A stretch of 64,000 nucleotides of DNA from CAYFNF01 sp964344485. Lineage in GTDB: Bacteria; Patescibacteriota; Patescibacteriia; UBA9570; XYC2-FULL-38-9. Position numbers and translations under genes: made by a program. This document shows positions 8,710 through 16,804 of this stretch, one piece after another; the first letter of the stretch is position 1, and each line of letters starts with the position of its first letter. Where the stretch lies: contig CAYFNF010000005.1 in assembly GCA_964344485.1 (NCBI GenBank), forward strand, positions 1 through 64,000. The letters are read 5' to 3'. Below the pieces are notes generated by a model that was not told the DNA's origin, did no database searches, and saw only the letters and a program-made list of their open reading frames with translations.

Positions 8710-9000
8710 ATGACTATTCTCCACACACTAATCATTATCTACTTGGCTACTGTTAATGTCGTCGCGTTTCTGTTGTTTGGATTTGATAAGTGGATGGCGC
8801 GCGGCGGGGGGTGGCGCATCTCGGAGAAGATCCTATGGCTGGTTGCACTCGTGGGCGGCTCTGTTGGTGCGCTGGCAGGTATGAATTTCTTTCGGCATAA
8901 AACACGTAAAGCTTCATTTCAATTCGTGCTCGCGTGCATTGTGTTGCTGCATGTTGGCATTGTCGCAGCGCTGTATTGGCTCTACCCACTCGAAGTATGA
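8710..9000 (+). CDS. DUF1294 family membrane protein
   Basis: 96 residues, full length for DUF1294. Two or three membrane helices with the family signature: FGFDKWMAR near residue 24, RISEKILWLVALVGGSVGALAGM, and FFRHKTRKASF. Function of this family is unknown; some members are fused to cold-shock domains. Its TGA overlaps the ATG of the next gene (8997), so the pair is coupled. Confidence 0.9.
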   Translation: MTILHTLIIIYLATVNVVAFLLFGFDKWMARGGGWRISEKILWLVALVGGSVGALAGMNFFRHKTRKASFQFVLACIVLLHVGIVAALYWLYPLEV

Positions 9001-9314
9001 CATACCTGTTCCAGCTGGGCCTTACTCTACTCATCGAACTCCCTATCGGAGTAGCAATTATTCGAAACAAACGCGCCATTCCGGTAATTATTGCTATCGA
9101 CCTGATTACGCACCCGCTCGGATATCTATTTTACTCGCATTTCCCTACTATTTGGGGTACTCCATTAGAAACTCTGGTCTGGTTAGAACTGATTATTGCA
9201 CTAGTCGAAGCTGTGGTGCTTGTAACCGTTTTCCGACGTACTCCATATCGCGCAATTATTGCTGGCGCGGTCATGAACGCTTGCAGCTTTCTCATTGGTG
9301 TATTACTGTGGTAA
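8997..9314 (+). CDS. Small four-helix membrane protein, unknown
   Basis: 105 residues, start taken at the ATG overlapping the previous stop (ATGA). It is almost wholly hydrophobic, with about four membrane helices. It carries conserved-looking polar positions inside the helices (IELPIGVAIIRNKRAI, IDLITHPLGYLF, LELIIALVEAVV). The family is not identified. It is probably co-expressed with the DUF1294 protein and followed within 20 bp by the 9333 gene. Confidence 0.65.
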   Translation: MTYLFQLGLTLLIELPIGVAIIRNKRAIPVIIAIDLITHPLGYLFYSHFPTIWGTPLETLVWLELIIALVEAVVLVTVFRRTPYRAIIAGAVMNACSFLIGVLLW

Positions 9315-9332
9315 GCAAGTAACCATATATAT

Positions 9333-10007
9333 ATGAAAAAAATCTTATTGACAATTGCAGTATGCAGTTTCGCTGTAGGAGGCCTGCTGGTGTCCACCCC
9401 AGCGCAAGCAAACACCTACTCAGAAGATTGGATTCCTCAACTCTACGTGACAGTAGATGGAGAGGAAGTTGATACTGACTTTGTCCTGCGCATTAAAGCA
9501 CTCGCGCATGACTTGAAAAAAGGTGAAGAAGAACGATATGTGTATGACACCTTTAATTGTGATGAGGGAGAGTGTCAGTACTTTAAATACAGAGACGGCC
9601 GAAAGCCAGAGTATACACTTGCGCAATTTCCAGAGTCGATTCCAGAAAGCACAGCGAACGATTTTGCGAAACTACATGACTACTATAAGGAGAACAAAGA
9701 ATCAGTGATTGCGACCTATCCATTAGAAGGAATGGACTTGGAGCCACGCCACCTACAGAAAGTAGATTATAATATTACAGTTGATACTGCAGCAGGGACA
9801 GTAGAAATCGAAGAACACGACAAGGGAGAGTGGGATCCGTTGGAAGACTTCAAGCACGAGATCCCAGCAGAAGTTAAACGTATGTTTGCTCTGTATATTG
9901 GCGGGTTGATCGTTGGTGTAGTCATTCTCTGTGTTATAGTGATCGCAATCTATCGTTTCGCGCGTAAGAAAGTTTCAAAAACAGTTCCTAAAGACAATTC
10001 AAAATAG
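9333..10007 (+). CDS. Exported protein anchored by a C-terminal membrane helix
   Basis: 224 residues. An N-terminal signal peptide ends near TPAQA (about 26). Residues 27-185 form an extracellular domain with two Cys close together (DTFNCDEGECQYF). A membrane helix lies at about 188-212, followed by a basic cytoplasmic tail. Topology is therefore type I. No domain recognised. No Shine-Dalgarno is visible; the ATG follows a TATATATAT stretch. Confidence 0.7.
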   Translation: MKKILLTIAVCSFAVGGLLVSTPAQANTYSEDWIPQLYVTVDGEEVDTDFVLRIKALAHDLKKGEEERYVYDTFNCDEGECQYFKYRDGRKPEYTLAQFPESIPESTANDFAKLHDYYKENKESVIATYPLEGMDLEPRHLQKVDYNITVDTAAGTVEIEEHDKGEWDPLEDFKHEIPAEVKRMFALYIGGLIVGVVILCVIVIAIYRFARKKVSKTVPKDNSK

Positions 10008-10017
10008 CACCATACTA

Positions 10018-10046
10018 TTGACAGCGTACTGTGCTTCTGGTACAGT
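10018..10046 (+). promoter_or_regulatory. Promoter of the 10296-10742 unit
   Basis: TTGACA (10018-10023), 17-bp spacer, TACAGT (10041-10046). A GAATCAC/GTGATTC hairpin follows in the leader at 10082-10097. Confidence 0.7.
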
Positions 10047-10129
10047 GCGCTGTTAGTTACCAGTTGCTCTTTCACACAATTGAATCACTCGTGATTCACG
10101 GATAACTGAGTCTCCGCAAAGTACTCGGA

Positions 10130-10195
10130 AACACCGGCGTTGGGTTCTCCTGTTATGACTACAGGGTTTATAAGAACAAAAAGCCGGTGTTTTTA
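10130..10195 (+). promoter_or_regulatory. Leader hairpin with T-tail, likely attenuator
   Basis: AACACCGGC pairs with GCCGGTGTT and is followed by TTTAT. Inside are GTTCT/AGAAC and CCTGT/ACAGG helices. It lies between a strong promoter and the GC-rich gene 100 bp downstream, the arrangement of a transcription attenuator. No ligand class recognised. Confidence 0.55.
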
Positions 10196-10295
10196 TACAG
10201 TCGCGTCCCCTGTTGCGCTGAGTGTGTACGTGTGTGTACATTCTGCGCAGCGGGAGACATGCCCGCTGTCTTGCCAACCCCAGACGAGGTGCGCA

Positions 10296-10742
10296 ATGCA
10301 CTTGTTGACTATATCGCTCGGATCGGTCCGAGACCCCGGTGCCCACGGAGCGTTCTTCATGGCCACGCCGCAGACCTGCCTGCTGCAGCTCGCCCCGGAA
10401 TGGTACACCGGAGCGGACGACGAACTGGCGCGGCTGCTGGACCCGGTGGTGGAACAGCTCGTGATGATGCTCGTGAGCCCCAAGCTCGTCCAGCTCTTCA
10501 CCTGGCAGAGCTGCTTCATGCACATGGGCTTCGCGCAGGGCATGCTGACCCTGGAGCTCTGCGTGACGCAGGACGACGACCGCTTCACCCTGGAGGAGCC
10601 GGAGTTCGAGGCCCCGCCGGACATCACGGTGCAGGTGACGATCGTGCACATCCGGGATCTGCGGAAGATCGTCCACCCCGAGGGCACAGCTCCGAGCACC
10701 GCGCGCCCACGGCGCGAAGCGTACCCGGACGCGCACTGCTAG
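10296..10742 (+). CDS. GC-rich island gene, family A member (MHLL...)
   Basis: 148 residues from ATG 10296, with GACGAGG 6 bases upstream. Begins MHLLTISL. The middle reads as a strand then an acidic loop and helix (LLQLAPEWYTGADDELARLLDPVVEQL). The C-terminal half has two strand pairs, FMHMGFAQGMLTLELCVTQD and FTLEEPEFEAPPDITVQVT. The same order, with similar residues at the same places, occurs in the products at 10995, 16246 and 57066, so I regard them as paralogues. The last 25 residues are Pro/Arg-rich. No known domain; no signal or membrane segment. Confidence 0.65.
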   Translation: MHLLTISLGSVRDPGAHGAFFMATPQTCLLQLAPEWYTGADDELARLLDPVVEQLVMMLVSPKLVQLFTWQSCFMHMGFAQGMLTLELCVTQDDDRFTLEEPEFEAPPDITVQVTIVHIRDLRKIVHPEGTAPSTARPRREAYPDAHC

Positions 10743-10862
10743 CGCACGCCCCTCCCCGCACGTCATTGCATTGACTTGTTGCAACTGACCTGATGATGCT
10801 GCGGTTTTTTTATTGCTCTATTGTGGTGCCACAATTCACTACAACTATTCTACTTCATTCTA

Positions 10863-10891
10863 TTGACACATATATGACATAATGTTATAAC
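10863..10891 (+). promoter_or_regulatory. Promoter of the 10995-11444 unit
   Basis: TTGACA, 17-bp spacer, TATAAC. Confidence 0.7.
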
Positions 10892-10913
10892 CACAATTGT
10901 TTCTCTGAGAAAT

Positions 10914-11010
10914 CACGTATAGAAATTGAAGTCATTTCAAGGCTATACGTGGCGCCTGCAGAGGAACGGTGTCACAGAAAGGGGTAGAGAAGAAATGCTT
11001 ATTCTTCTCT
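10914..11010 (+). promoter_or_regulatory. Leader with two hairpins; start codon in a hairpin loop
   Basis: A perfect 9-bp stem CACGTATAG/CTATACGTG spans 10914-10951 with an inner TTGAA/TTCAA. At 10986-11010, AGAGAAGAA pairs with TTCTTCTCT, leaving the ATG at 10995 in the 7-base loop. This could control translation start. Confidence 0.5.
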
Positions 11011-11444
11011 CCAAGCTCACGGGACTGTCCGATGACTTCCCGACCTACGACCTCACGGACGTGACCCTGACCGTGGTCGACGGCTACTGCGACGACCTGG
11101 TCGACGCCGACGAGGTGCCGGAGACGCTCGTGGCCCAGCTCGGCCAGGTGGTGCTGCGGCATCTGCCCGAGGTCGTGCCCGGGGAGGCCGCGGACGTCGA
11201 GGAGGCCGAGGGCGACACCGAGGAGGAGGCTCCGGAACCCGCGATCTTCCGGGTCTGCTCGATGCAGGCCGGCAACATCGTGGACGGTGTGTTCATGATC
11301 GCGTGCGCGTGTACGTGGGACGGTGACGAGCGGGAGTACGTGCTCACCAAGCCCGAACCCGACAGCGTCCCGGACCTGCTGTTCGAGGCCACGCTCAAGC
11401 TCGAGAACGAGCTGCCGACCATCGTCAACCCCGAGGCCGTCTGA
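10995..11444 (+). CDS. GC-rich island gene, family A member (MLILLSKL...)
   Basis: 149 residues from ATG 10995 (AAGGGG upstream). Strand LTDVTLTVVDGY, acidic loop and helix VPETLVAQLGQVVLRHL, then a Glu-rich insert (about 72-87). The C-terminal strands are FRVCSMQAGNIVDGVFMIACA and YVLTKPEPDSVPDLLFEATL. The PEP-like turn followed by a strand ending in an acidic residue is shared with the 10296, 16246 and 57066 products. Cytoplasmic, acidic, unknown function. It follows the 10296 gene but has its own promoter. Confidence 0.7.
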   Translation: MLILLSKLTGLSDDFPTYDLTDVTLTVVDGYCDDLVDADEVPETLVAQLGQVVLRHLPEVVPGEAADVEEAEGDTEEEAPEPAIFRVCSMQAGNIVDGVFMIACACTWDGDEREYVLTKPEPDSVPDLLFEATLKLENELPTIVNPEAV

Positions 11445-11555
11445 TCCAGTCCCCAACGGACAACACGGGTCTTTTTTTTATCCTCAAATCATCATAGTTG
11501 CACTATACAAACTCGCACTATATACTACACGTTACTTTATTCTTATTAGATACAC

Positions 11556-12608
11556 ATGGAACAAGCATTCCCATCAACCGATACGTACTATCGTGCAGAA
11601 GTACAGTCTGTAGAAGAGTCGAAGTCACCAGCAGGACAGACACTCCAGCAAATTGAAGTAGAAATCCGCAATGGAGAGAAAGATGGGGAGACTGCACAGA
11701 TCGACCACGTGGTCCCGGAGCACGGACATGGGGATCGATCCTTTGAAGCCGGAGACAATGTTGTAGTCGTTCATAATCACTCTGTTGGAATGGATGCTTA
11801 CTATATGGTGGACCACTATCGCTTGCCTGCAATTGCTGGTGTCTTTCTAGTATTTCTGCTGATAGCTGTTGTATTCGCACGAAAAAAAGCAGTGTTTGCA
11901 ATCGCTGGTCTATCACTGAGCATACTGATACTGACATTATTCATCGTTCCGCAGCTTGCAGCAGGTGCAAATGCATTTGTTATCGGTGTGGTTGGAGCAG
12001 TCGGCATTGCAGTAGCATCGTTATACATCTCGCATGGGTTTAATAGGCGCTCATCACTAGCGCTCCTTGGAATGATCATTACAATCATTATTGCGATGGT
12101 GCTTGCCTGGCTTTCTGTGTTTGTCGTGGAACTATTCGGAGTAGGTTCTGAAGGAGCATACTATGTACAGTTAGGTCTAGGAGATGAAATCAATCTACGA
12201 GGTGTTCTGCTTGTTGGTATCCTGATCGGTTCCTTGGGCATTTTAGATGACGTGACTACTGCACTAGTTGCAACAGTCGGGGAGCTCCATGAAGCTAATC
12301 CATCTCTGTCAGCAAAAGAACTATACAAGCGTGGACTGATTGTCGGAAAGGAACACATTACCTCTATTATCAATACATTGGCGCTAGCATATGCTGGAGC
12401 ATCACTTCCATTACTACTCTTATTCTCATTGGATAGTCAACCGTTTTGGGTAACGCTGAATAGCCAGTTCCTCGCAGAAGAGATTATACGAACACTTATT
12501 GGTAGTGCTGCGTTAGTGCTTGCAGTGCCGATCACTGCTGTGATCGCCTCCCGCTTTATTCAAAAGAAGAAGGCTCCCTCGACTAAAACACCGCTAGCTA
12601 CATCATAA
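11556..12608 (+). CDS. YibE/F family membrane protein
   Basis: 350 residues. A soluble beta domain of about 85 residues (Tyr-x-Ala-x-Val, VPEHGHGDRSFEAGDNVVV) precedes about seven membrane helices. The family signature is present: LLVGILIGSLGILDDVTTALVATVGEL and the following HITSIINTLALAYAGASLPLLLL. YibE/F proteins occur in Firmicutes and CPR; their transport role is unproven. Promoter-like TTGCAC-17-TATACT lies just upstream, giving a short leader without Shine-Dalgarno. Confidence 0.92.
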   Translation: MEQAFPSTDTYYRAEVQSVEESKSPAGQTLQQIEVEIRNGEKDGETAQIDHVVPEHGHGDRSFEAGDNVVVVHNHSVGMDAYYMVDHYRLPAIAGVFLVFLLIAVVFARKKAVFAIAGLSLSILILTLFIVPQLAAGANAFVIGVVGAVGIAVASLYISHGFNRRSSLALLGMIITIIIAMVLAWLSVFVVELFGVGSEGAYYVQLGLGDEINLRGVLLVGILIGSLGILDDVTTALVATVGELHEANPSLSAKELYKRGLIVGKEHITSIINTLALAYAGASLPLLLLFSLDSQPFWVTLNSQFLAEEIIRTLIGSAALVLAVPITAVIASRFIQKKKAPSTKTPLATS

Positions 12609-12673
12609 GCGGAATTGTTCCTTGCGAAAATATTTGGTATACTTTTTTTGAATTAACATATTAAATGGAGGTT

Positions 12674-14104
12674 ATGAAAAAAATCCAATCCATATGGTTA
12701 TTAAGTATCACCGCAATCGTTGGTGTATTTTTATGCGTAGCTGCACCAACATACGCTGTATTAGTGGTAGAAGAGGAAGAGGTTACTGAAGAAGATGTCG
12801 CCACAACCGCTGTTGAAGAGGAGTCCTCGGAAGACACAACAGAGGCGGGGGACGCTGAAGAGATTCCTGAAGATGAAGTTACAGAGGCTACTGAAGAAGA
12901 AAGTGATGATGACGAAGAAACTGTCACTACGACCACAACATCAACCGTGGACCTTTCCAGCACCGACACGGTCCGTCGGCAAGTAGCAGGTCTAGATCTG
13001 CAAGCAGGATCTATTTTGCGCTTGAGCGGAGATACAGACAAAGACATATTTGCTGCAGCAAATATCATAGATATCTCTGATACTGTAGAAGGTGATGTGT
13101 TTGCAGCGTGTAGCGAATTCACACTCACTGGCGCAGTAGAAGAGTCTGTGCGTGTAGCTGGAAATATCATCGTCATTGATGGTCCGGTTAAGGGAAACTT
13201 ATTAGTATTTGGAAACTCGGTGCGATTAACTGAAAACGCTGACATTGATGGACACGTGAATATCTATGCTGGAACCGTTACCATGAAAGGCACAATCGAG
13301 AAGACCGCGCATATTGGCGCAGGGTTTGTGACCATCGACGGAACGTTTAACCACACTGCAACCGTTGAAGCTGGAGAAGTACAATTTGGTAATAGCGCAG
13401 TACTGGAGAATGAACTCTTAGTAAAGAGCCCCCAAGAACCAGTAACGAGTACCAACACCTACGGCACAGACTTGATTACGTATGAACAAGTTGCTGACCA
13501 ACAGTACGAATCACAGATATACCAGCCCGAGGAGCTAGCTGGCGTACTGTCATTCTTTGTGTTCTTCAAAATACTGCACCTAATCTTCTGGTCTACGACA
13601 TTCATGTTGCTGGGTATTGTCCTAGTAATTGTCGCACCTACATGGACCACCAAGATTGCTCAACACACAAAAGAGAATATCGGCAAAACCTGGTTAACTG
13701 GAGCACTGTTCTTCTTCCTGGCTCCGATCGTTGCAATCATTCTCATGGTTACCGTCCTTGGCCTGCCAATTGCCGCACTTCTGATGATCACCTATTCTAT
13801 CCTGTTTGTGTTCGGCCGGATTTTTATCGGGTACTTCCTTGGTCGTTTGTTAGTAAAACCCAAAGATGGAGATACCACTAGCAGAAAGGTGCTGCAATTC
13901 TTCCTAGGATATCTGATCCTGACCGTACTATTCTTGATTCCAGTGCTTGGATGGCTGCTCTCAGGATTAGCTGGATTATGGGGAATGGGTGCGGTTGTGC
14001 ACCACTATCTAGTAAACCGACAGAGCGCGGGGAAAGAAACTCCAAAAAAAGAAAGTAAGCCAACAAAGAAGAAACCTACAAAGAAAAAAGCATCCTCTAA
14101 ATAG
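12674..14104 (+). CDS. Exported bactofilin-like (polymer-forming) membrane protein
   Basis: 476 residues from ATG 12674, chosen because GGAGG sits just before it. Signal peptide to about 28, then an acidic Thr/Glu-rich linker (30-95). Residues 110-260 are short repeats of the type ISDTVEGDVFAA / IIVIDGPVKGNLLVFG / GTVTMKGTI, the beta-helix rungs of polymer-forming cytoskeletal (DUF583-like) proteins. Four to five membrane helices follow (about 290-450), with a Lys-rich C-terminus. It probably forms an extracytoplasmic scaffold fixed in the membrane; the exact role is unknown. A hairpin with T-run ends it at 14116-14145. Confidence 0.8.
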   Translation: MKKIQSIWLLSITAIVGVFLCVAAPTYAVLVVEEEEVTEEDVATTAVEEESSEDTTEAGDAEEIPEDEVTEATEEESDDDEETVTTTTTSTVDLSSTDTVRRQVAGLDLQAGSILRLSGDTDKDIFAAANIIDISDTVEGDVFAACSEFTLTGAVEESVRVAGNIIVIDGPVKGNLLVFGNSVRLTENADIDGHVNIYAGTVTMKGTIEKTAHIGAGFVTIDGTFNHTATVEAGEVQFGNSAVLENELLVKSPQEPVTSTNTYGTDLITYEQVADQQYESQIYQPEELAGVLSFFVFFKILHLIFWSTTFMLLGIVLVIVAPTWTTKIAQHTKENIGKTWLTGALFFFLAPIVAIILMVTVLGLPIAALLMITYSILFVFGRIFIGYFLGRLLVKPKDGDTTSRKVLQFFLGYLILTVLFLIPVLGWLLSGLAGLWGMGAVVHHYLVNRQSAGKETPKKESKPTKKKPTKKKASSK

Positions 14105-14144
14105 AGAGTTAAAACAAGGCCCGTAGCACGCGGGTCTTTTTTTA

Positions 14145-14173
14145 TTGACAAATGCCGTGTAATCCCCTACACT
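14145..14173 (+). promoter_or_regulatory. Promoter of the T-box/GNAT unit
   Basis: TTGACA (14145-14150), 17 bp, TACACT (14168-14173). Confidence 0.7.
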
Positions 14174-14204
14174 CATTCATACAATTGCTCTTTATAGAAA
14201 CCCG

Positions 14205-14496
14205 AAAGAACTAGTACGTGTGAATTCCGCTTATAGCGAGCCAGGGATGGTGAAAGCCTGGCAAAGTCTGGGTCACGCAGAACGCGTCTTTTACAAAGGG
14301 TGCAACCGAAAAAGCGTTATGCAAGTAGGTATTGCCGGCCAGTGTCCGTCACCACGCACTACAGTTTGTCTCCGCAAGAGAGAACTGACAAAGGTTCTAT
14401 TCGTGAGAATAGAATAAAGAAGGATGGTACCGCGAAGTACAACTCTCGCTCCTTCATCAGAAGTAAAAGCTTCTGGCTAAGGATCGAGAGTTTTTT
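14205..14496 (+). promoter_or_regulatory. T-box leader (tRNA-sensing riboswitch)
   Basis: The hallmark T-box sequence AGGATGGTACCGCG is at 14421-14434. Upstream is a Stem I with the typical distal part (AGCGAGCC-AGGGATGGTGAAAGCC-TGG, about 14236-14262). An AGTA bulge (14212-14215) lies opposite GAACGC, below which AAGAAC can pair with GTCTT. If the codon follows GAA as usual, the specifier would be CGC (Arg), but I hold this loosely. The terminator is AACTCTCG/CGAGAGTT with T-run, 14441-14496. UGGU implies a tRNA with A at position 73. Confidence 0.88.
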
Positions 14497-14526
14497 GTAT
14501 GCCTGTATCCTCATTTTACATCTATA

Positions 14527-14630
14527 AGCGGCGGCGTAATCAATGTTATTCGTTGAGGCCGCTTTGTATTATTTAAGTCATATCATTTACATACTACCAA
14601 GCGGTCTGACACGGACCGCTGTTTTGTACG
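14527..14630 (+). promoter_or_regulatory. Two further leader hairpins downstream of the T-box
   Basis: AAGCGGC/GCCGCTT at about 14527-14564 and AGCGGTC/GACCGCT followed by GTTTTG at about 14602-14630, both between the T-box terminator and the GNAT gene. Each resembles a terminator, so transcripts reaching the gene must pass three such structures. Confidence 0.5.
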
Positions 14631-14652
14631 ACCAACCACAAGGAGGTTACAC

Positions 14653-15315
14653 ATGGACGTACAGCTCTTTTCGCCCGACCGGACTCACTTGCATCATCTG
14701 ATTCAAGTGGAGCGGGAAGCGTGGCAAGTGGACGGCGAGAATGCAGCGGCATCTCGCGACAAAATCACTGCTCGACTCGGTTCATTTCCAGATGGGATCA
14801 CTCTGGCGATGATCAATGGGGCGGCTGCTGGGTCGCAGTACGCATTTCAGTTCGACTGGGACGGTCAGCTAGAGACGCTCACGAGCTGGGATGACCTGAC
14901 CGCTGACGGGTGGACTGACCGCGTACACTGCGCCAACGGGAACACCGGCTTCTTGGTCGGTGTGGGTGTGGTGCCGGCATTCCGCGGCGCGTTGGTGAAT
15001 CACCACCTGCGCTGGCCAGGCCAGTTCAAGGTCTCGGAGCTACTGATCGCTCGCACCCTGGACAACCTGTTCGCGCACGGCGTGGAGCAGGTCGTGGGAA
15101 ACGCGCGCGTTCCAGCGTACCACCTGCGGCCGGACCTCGGAGTCCATACGTACTGCCAGCTCCGCCGTGATGACGGAACGCACTTCGATCCAGTGTTGCG
15201 GTTCCACGTGCGCATGGGGGCACGAATCCTCAAGCCTGTGGAGTACGCCATGGAGGATCCGGAGTCGCGGAACGCTGGGTGCTGGGTGGTTTACACGCGC
15301 CGCTTTACCGGGTAA
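14653..15315 (+). CDS. GC-rich island gene: GNAT family N-acetyltransferase
   Basis: 220 residues, ATG behind a strong AAGGAGG. The acetyl-CoA binding region is at about 100-140 (GVGVVPAFRGALVNHHL then VSELLIARTLDNLFAHGV). The C-terminal part DPVLRFHVRMGARILKPVEYAM, then GCWVVYTRRF, resembles the GNAT domains found with carbon-nitrogen hydrolases. Substrate unknown. It is controlled by a T-box, which normally precedes an aminoacyl-tRNA synthetase or amino-acid gene. Acetylation of an amino acid, a tRNA-linked amino acid or a peptide is therefore a reasonable guess. GC-rich codon use marks it as an island gene. Confidence 0.78.
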   Translation: MDVQLFSPDRTHLHHLIQVEREAWQVDGENAAASRDKITARLGSFPDGITLAMINGAAAGSQYAFQFDWDGQLETLTSWDDLTADGWTDRVHCANGNTGFLVGVGVVPAFRGALVNHHLRWPGQFKVSELLIARTLDNLFAHGVEQVVGNARVPAYHLRPDLGVHTYCQLRRDDGTHFDPVLRFHVRMGARILKPVEYAMEDPESRNAGCWVVYTRRFTG

Positions 15316-15358
15316 CCTGGAGGCAGGACATCGTCCCTCCTGTCTCCACATCTTTTTT

Positions 15359-16081
15359 ATGAAACATTTTCACATTACACAACTGAATCCAAATCTATAC
15401 CAGATCACTGAGCTCTATTTTTCAGATTCCGCAAATATGTATTTAATTGATTCGCAAGATCAACAGCTACTTATCGATTGCGGGGTGGGCATGTGCGATA
15501 TTCACGCGTTCTTGCAGCAACAGGGTTTCAAACACATCAGAGTCATTGTTACTCATGCGCATTTTGACCATGTCGGAGGGTTGCAGTACTTCCCTGCTGA
15601 TTCCATTATTGCTGCACCTGCTATTGTCAAGAACCTCTACGATCCGCAGTTGCTCGCACTAACGCCCGAATACACCAAACATGTTACCAAGGAATTTTGT
15701 GAAGAGCAGCAGCAAAGCGTTGAACAGATCAGTGCGGAATATTGCTCAACTCTCCCAGAAACGCTGCCAACCCTCGCCCCGTACACAGAATCCGAAGTCT
15801 CTGTCGGAGAGTTCACGCTTCAGTTAATCCCCCTGCCCGGGCACACCGATGACTCTATCGTCCTATATGAACCTACTCTACAGTGGCTGTTCTCTGGGGA
15901 TGTGCTGTATCACGGAACCATATTCGTTGATCTGCCAAATTCAAACAAACAAGAATATATCACGTCGCTGCAACAGCTCCATGAGCTACAAATCTCTCAA
16001 ACATTCCCAGGCCATAACCACAATTTATCAACCCAGCAAACAACGGAAGGAATCACAAAATGGCTGCAGCAGTTGGAATAA
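15359..16081 (+). CDS. Metallo-beta-lactamase fold hydrolase
   Basis: 240 residues from ATG 15359; the open frame extends upstream into the GNAT gene but only this start gives the family's N-terminus. Metal ligands are visible: THAHFDHVGG (about 62-71), the second-ligand His in PLPGHTDDS, Asp in FSGDVLY, and His in FPGHNH. This is the glyoxalase II/MBL superfamily; substrate cannot be told. The T-run ending the GC-rich gene lies right at its start codon, so its own promoter may have been displaced or it may depend on read-through. Confidence 0.88.
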   Translation: MKHFHITQLNPNLYQITELYFSDSANMYLIDSQDQQLLIDCGVGMCDIHAFLQQQGFKHIRVIVTHAHFDHVGGLQYFPADSIIAAPAIVKNLYDPQLLALTPEYTKHVTKEFCEEQQQSVEQISAEYCSTLPETLPTLAPYTESEVSVGEFTLQLIPLPGHTDDSIVLYEPTLQWLFSGDVLYHGTIFVDLPNSNKQEYITSLQQLHELQISQTFPGHNHNLSTQQTTEGITKWLQQLE

Positions 16082-16120
16082 TAACGCAATCTTGATTCTA
16101 ATATCAATCTGCGTTATAGT
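16082..16120 (+). promoter_or_regulatory. Promoter of the 16246 unit inside a palindrome
   Basis: TTGATT (16092-16097), 17 bp, TATAGT (16115-16120). The same bases form an inverted repeat TAACGCA...TTGAT...ATCAA...TGCGTTA (16082-16116). It could be an operator or the terminator of the MBL gene. Confidence 0.5.
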
Positions 16121-16164
16121 TCTGTTATTGTTTTTTCTTCGACAATTATATGAAGAACACCGTT

Positions 16165-16201
16165 GTACTGAGAAAATAAATATATTTTCTTTTTTTAGTA
16201 C
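16165..16201 (+). promoter_or_regulatory. Leader attenuator-like hairpin
   Basis: AGAAAATA pairs with TATTTTCT and is followed by TTTTTT; an outer GTACT/AGTAC helix brackets it. An AGCGAT/ATCGCT hairpin follows near 16202-16222, just before the ribosome binding site. Confidence 0.5.
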
Positions 16202-16245
16202 AGCGATTGCGGATGCATCGCTGGTATGAAATGGAGGTGGACCAC

Positions 16246-16701
16246 GTGTTACTTCTTCAGAGCAGGGTACTGTACCGAGCTGGTCTCGCGGAGCAGACTG
16301 AGGCCAGGTACCTGGTCAGGTCGAACATCTACGCCGAGACGCGGGTCGTGTTCGTGGACGCGGACTCGGTCCAGGAGCTGGACGGCGACCTCGATCGCTG
16401 GATGCAGGTCCTGGCCCCGATGGTCATGGAGCGTCACTGCGTCGGCGGCATGGGGTACGACATCCAGGAGTGGGAGTTCACCGGCGTCAAGGTGGACGAA
16501 CCGACCGGCGAAGGGTCGTTCGAGATCTCGTTCTGCGTCTCCATGGAGGACGCCGAGCTGGACGAGGACGAGCCCGAAGACGGCGAAGACCGCCCCCGCC
16601 AGATCCTGGTGTTCACGGCTCCGGACGGCGAAGCCGAGCACATCACGTTCCAGTGCAAGGTCATCGACGAGCACCACGTACCCGAGGCGCGGCTCGACTG
16701 A
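16246..16701 (+). CDS. GC-rich island gene, family A member (VLLLQSRV...)
   Basis: 151 residues from GTG 16246, placed 5 bases after GGAGGTGG; upstream in-frame ATGs lack that spacing. Strand TRVVFVDADSV, acidic loop and helix LDRWMQVLAPMVMERHC, then WEFTGVKVDEPTGEGSFEIS and, after an acidic insert, ILVFTAPDGEAEHITFQC. These match the order and hydrophobic pattern of the 10296, 10995 and 57066 products. The insert (about 108-125) is Asp/Glu/Pro-rich. No known domain. Confidence 0.7.
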   Translation: MLLLQSRVLYRAGLAEQTEARYLVRSNIYAETRVVFVDADSVQELDGDLDRWMQVLAPMVMERHCVGGMGYDIQEWEFTGVKVDEPTGEGSFEISFCVSMEDAELDEDEPEDGEDRPRQILVFTAPDGEAEHITFQCKVIDEHHVPEARLD

Positions 16702-16804
16702 TCAGCTCTGCATTCTGATCCCAGCACAATGGTCTTTTTTTATTACTCAAAACAACAATCCTATGGTACTATAGGAGTATAATTATTTATTAATAAAGAA
16801 AAAT

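Noticed and set aside
10140..10295. Upstream start (ATG near 10155) for the 10296 gene
   Set aside because: It would put the attenuator hairpin inside the coding region and give a Cys/Ser-rich nonsense-like N-terminus; ATG 10296 has a GAGG site and matches the N-termini of its paralogues.
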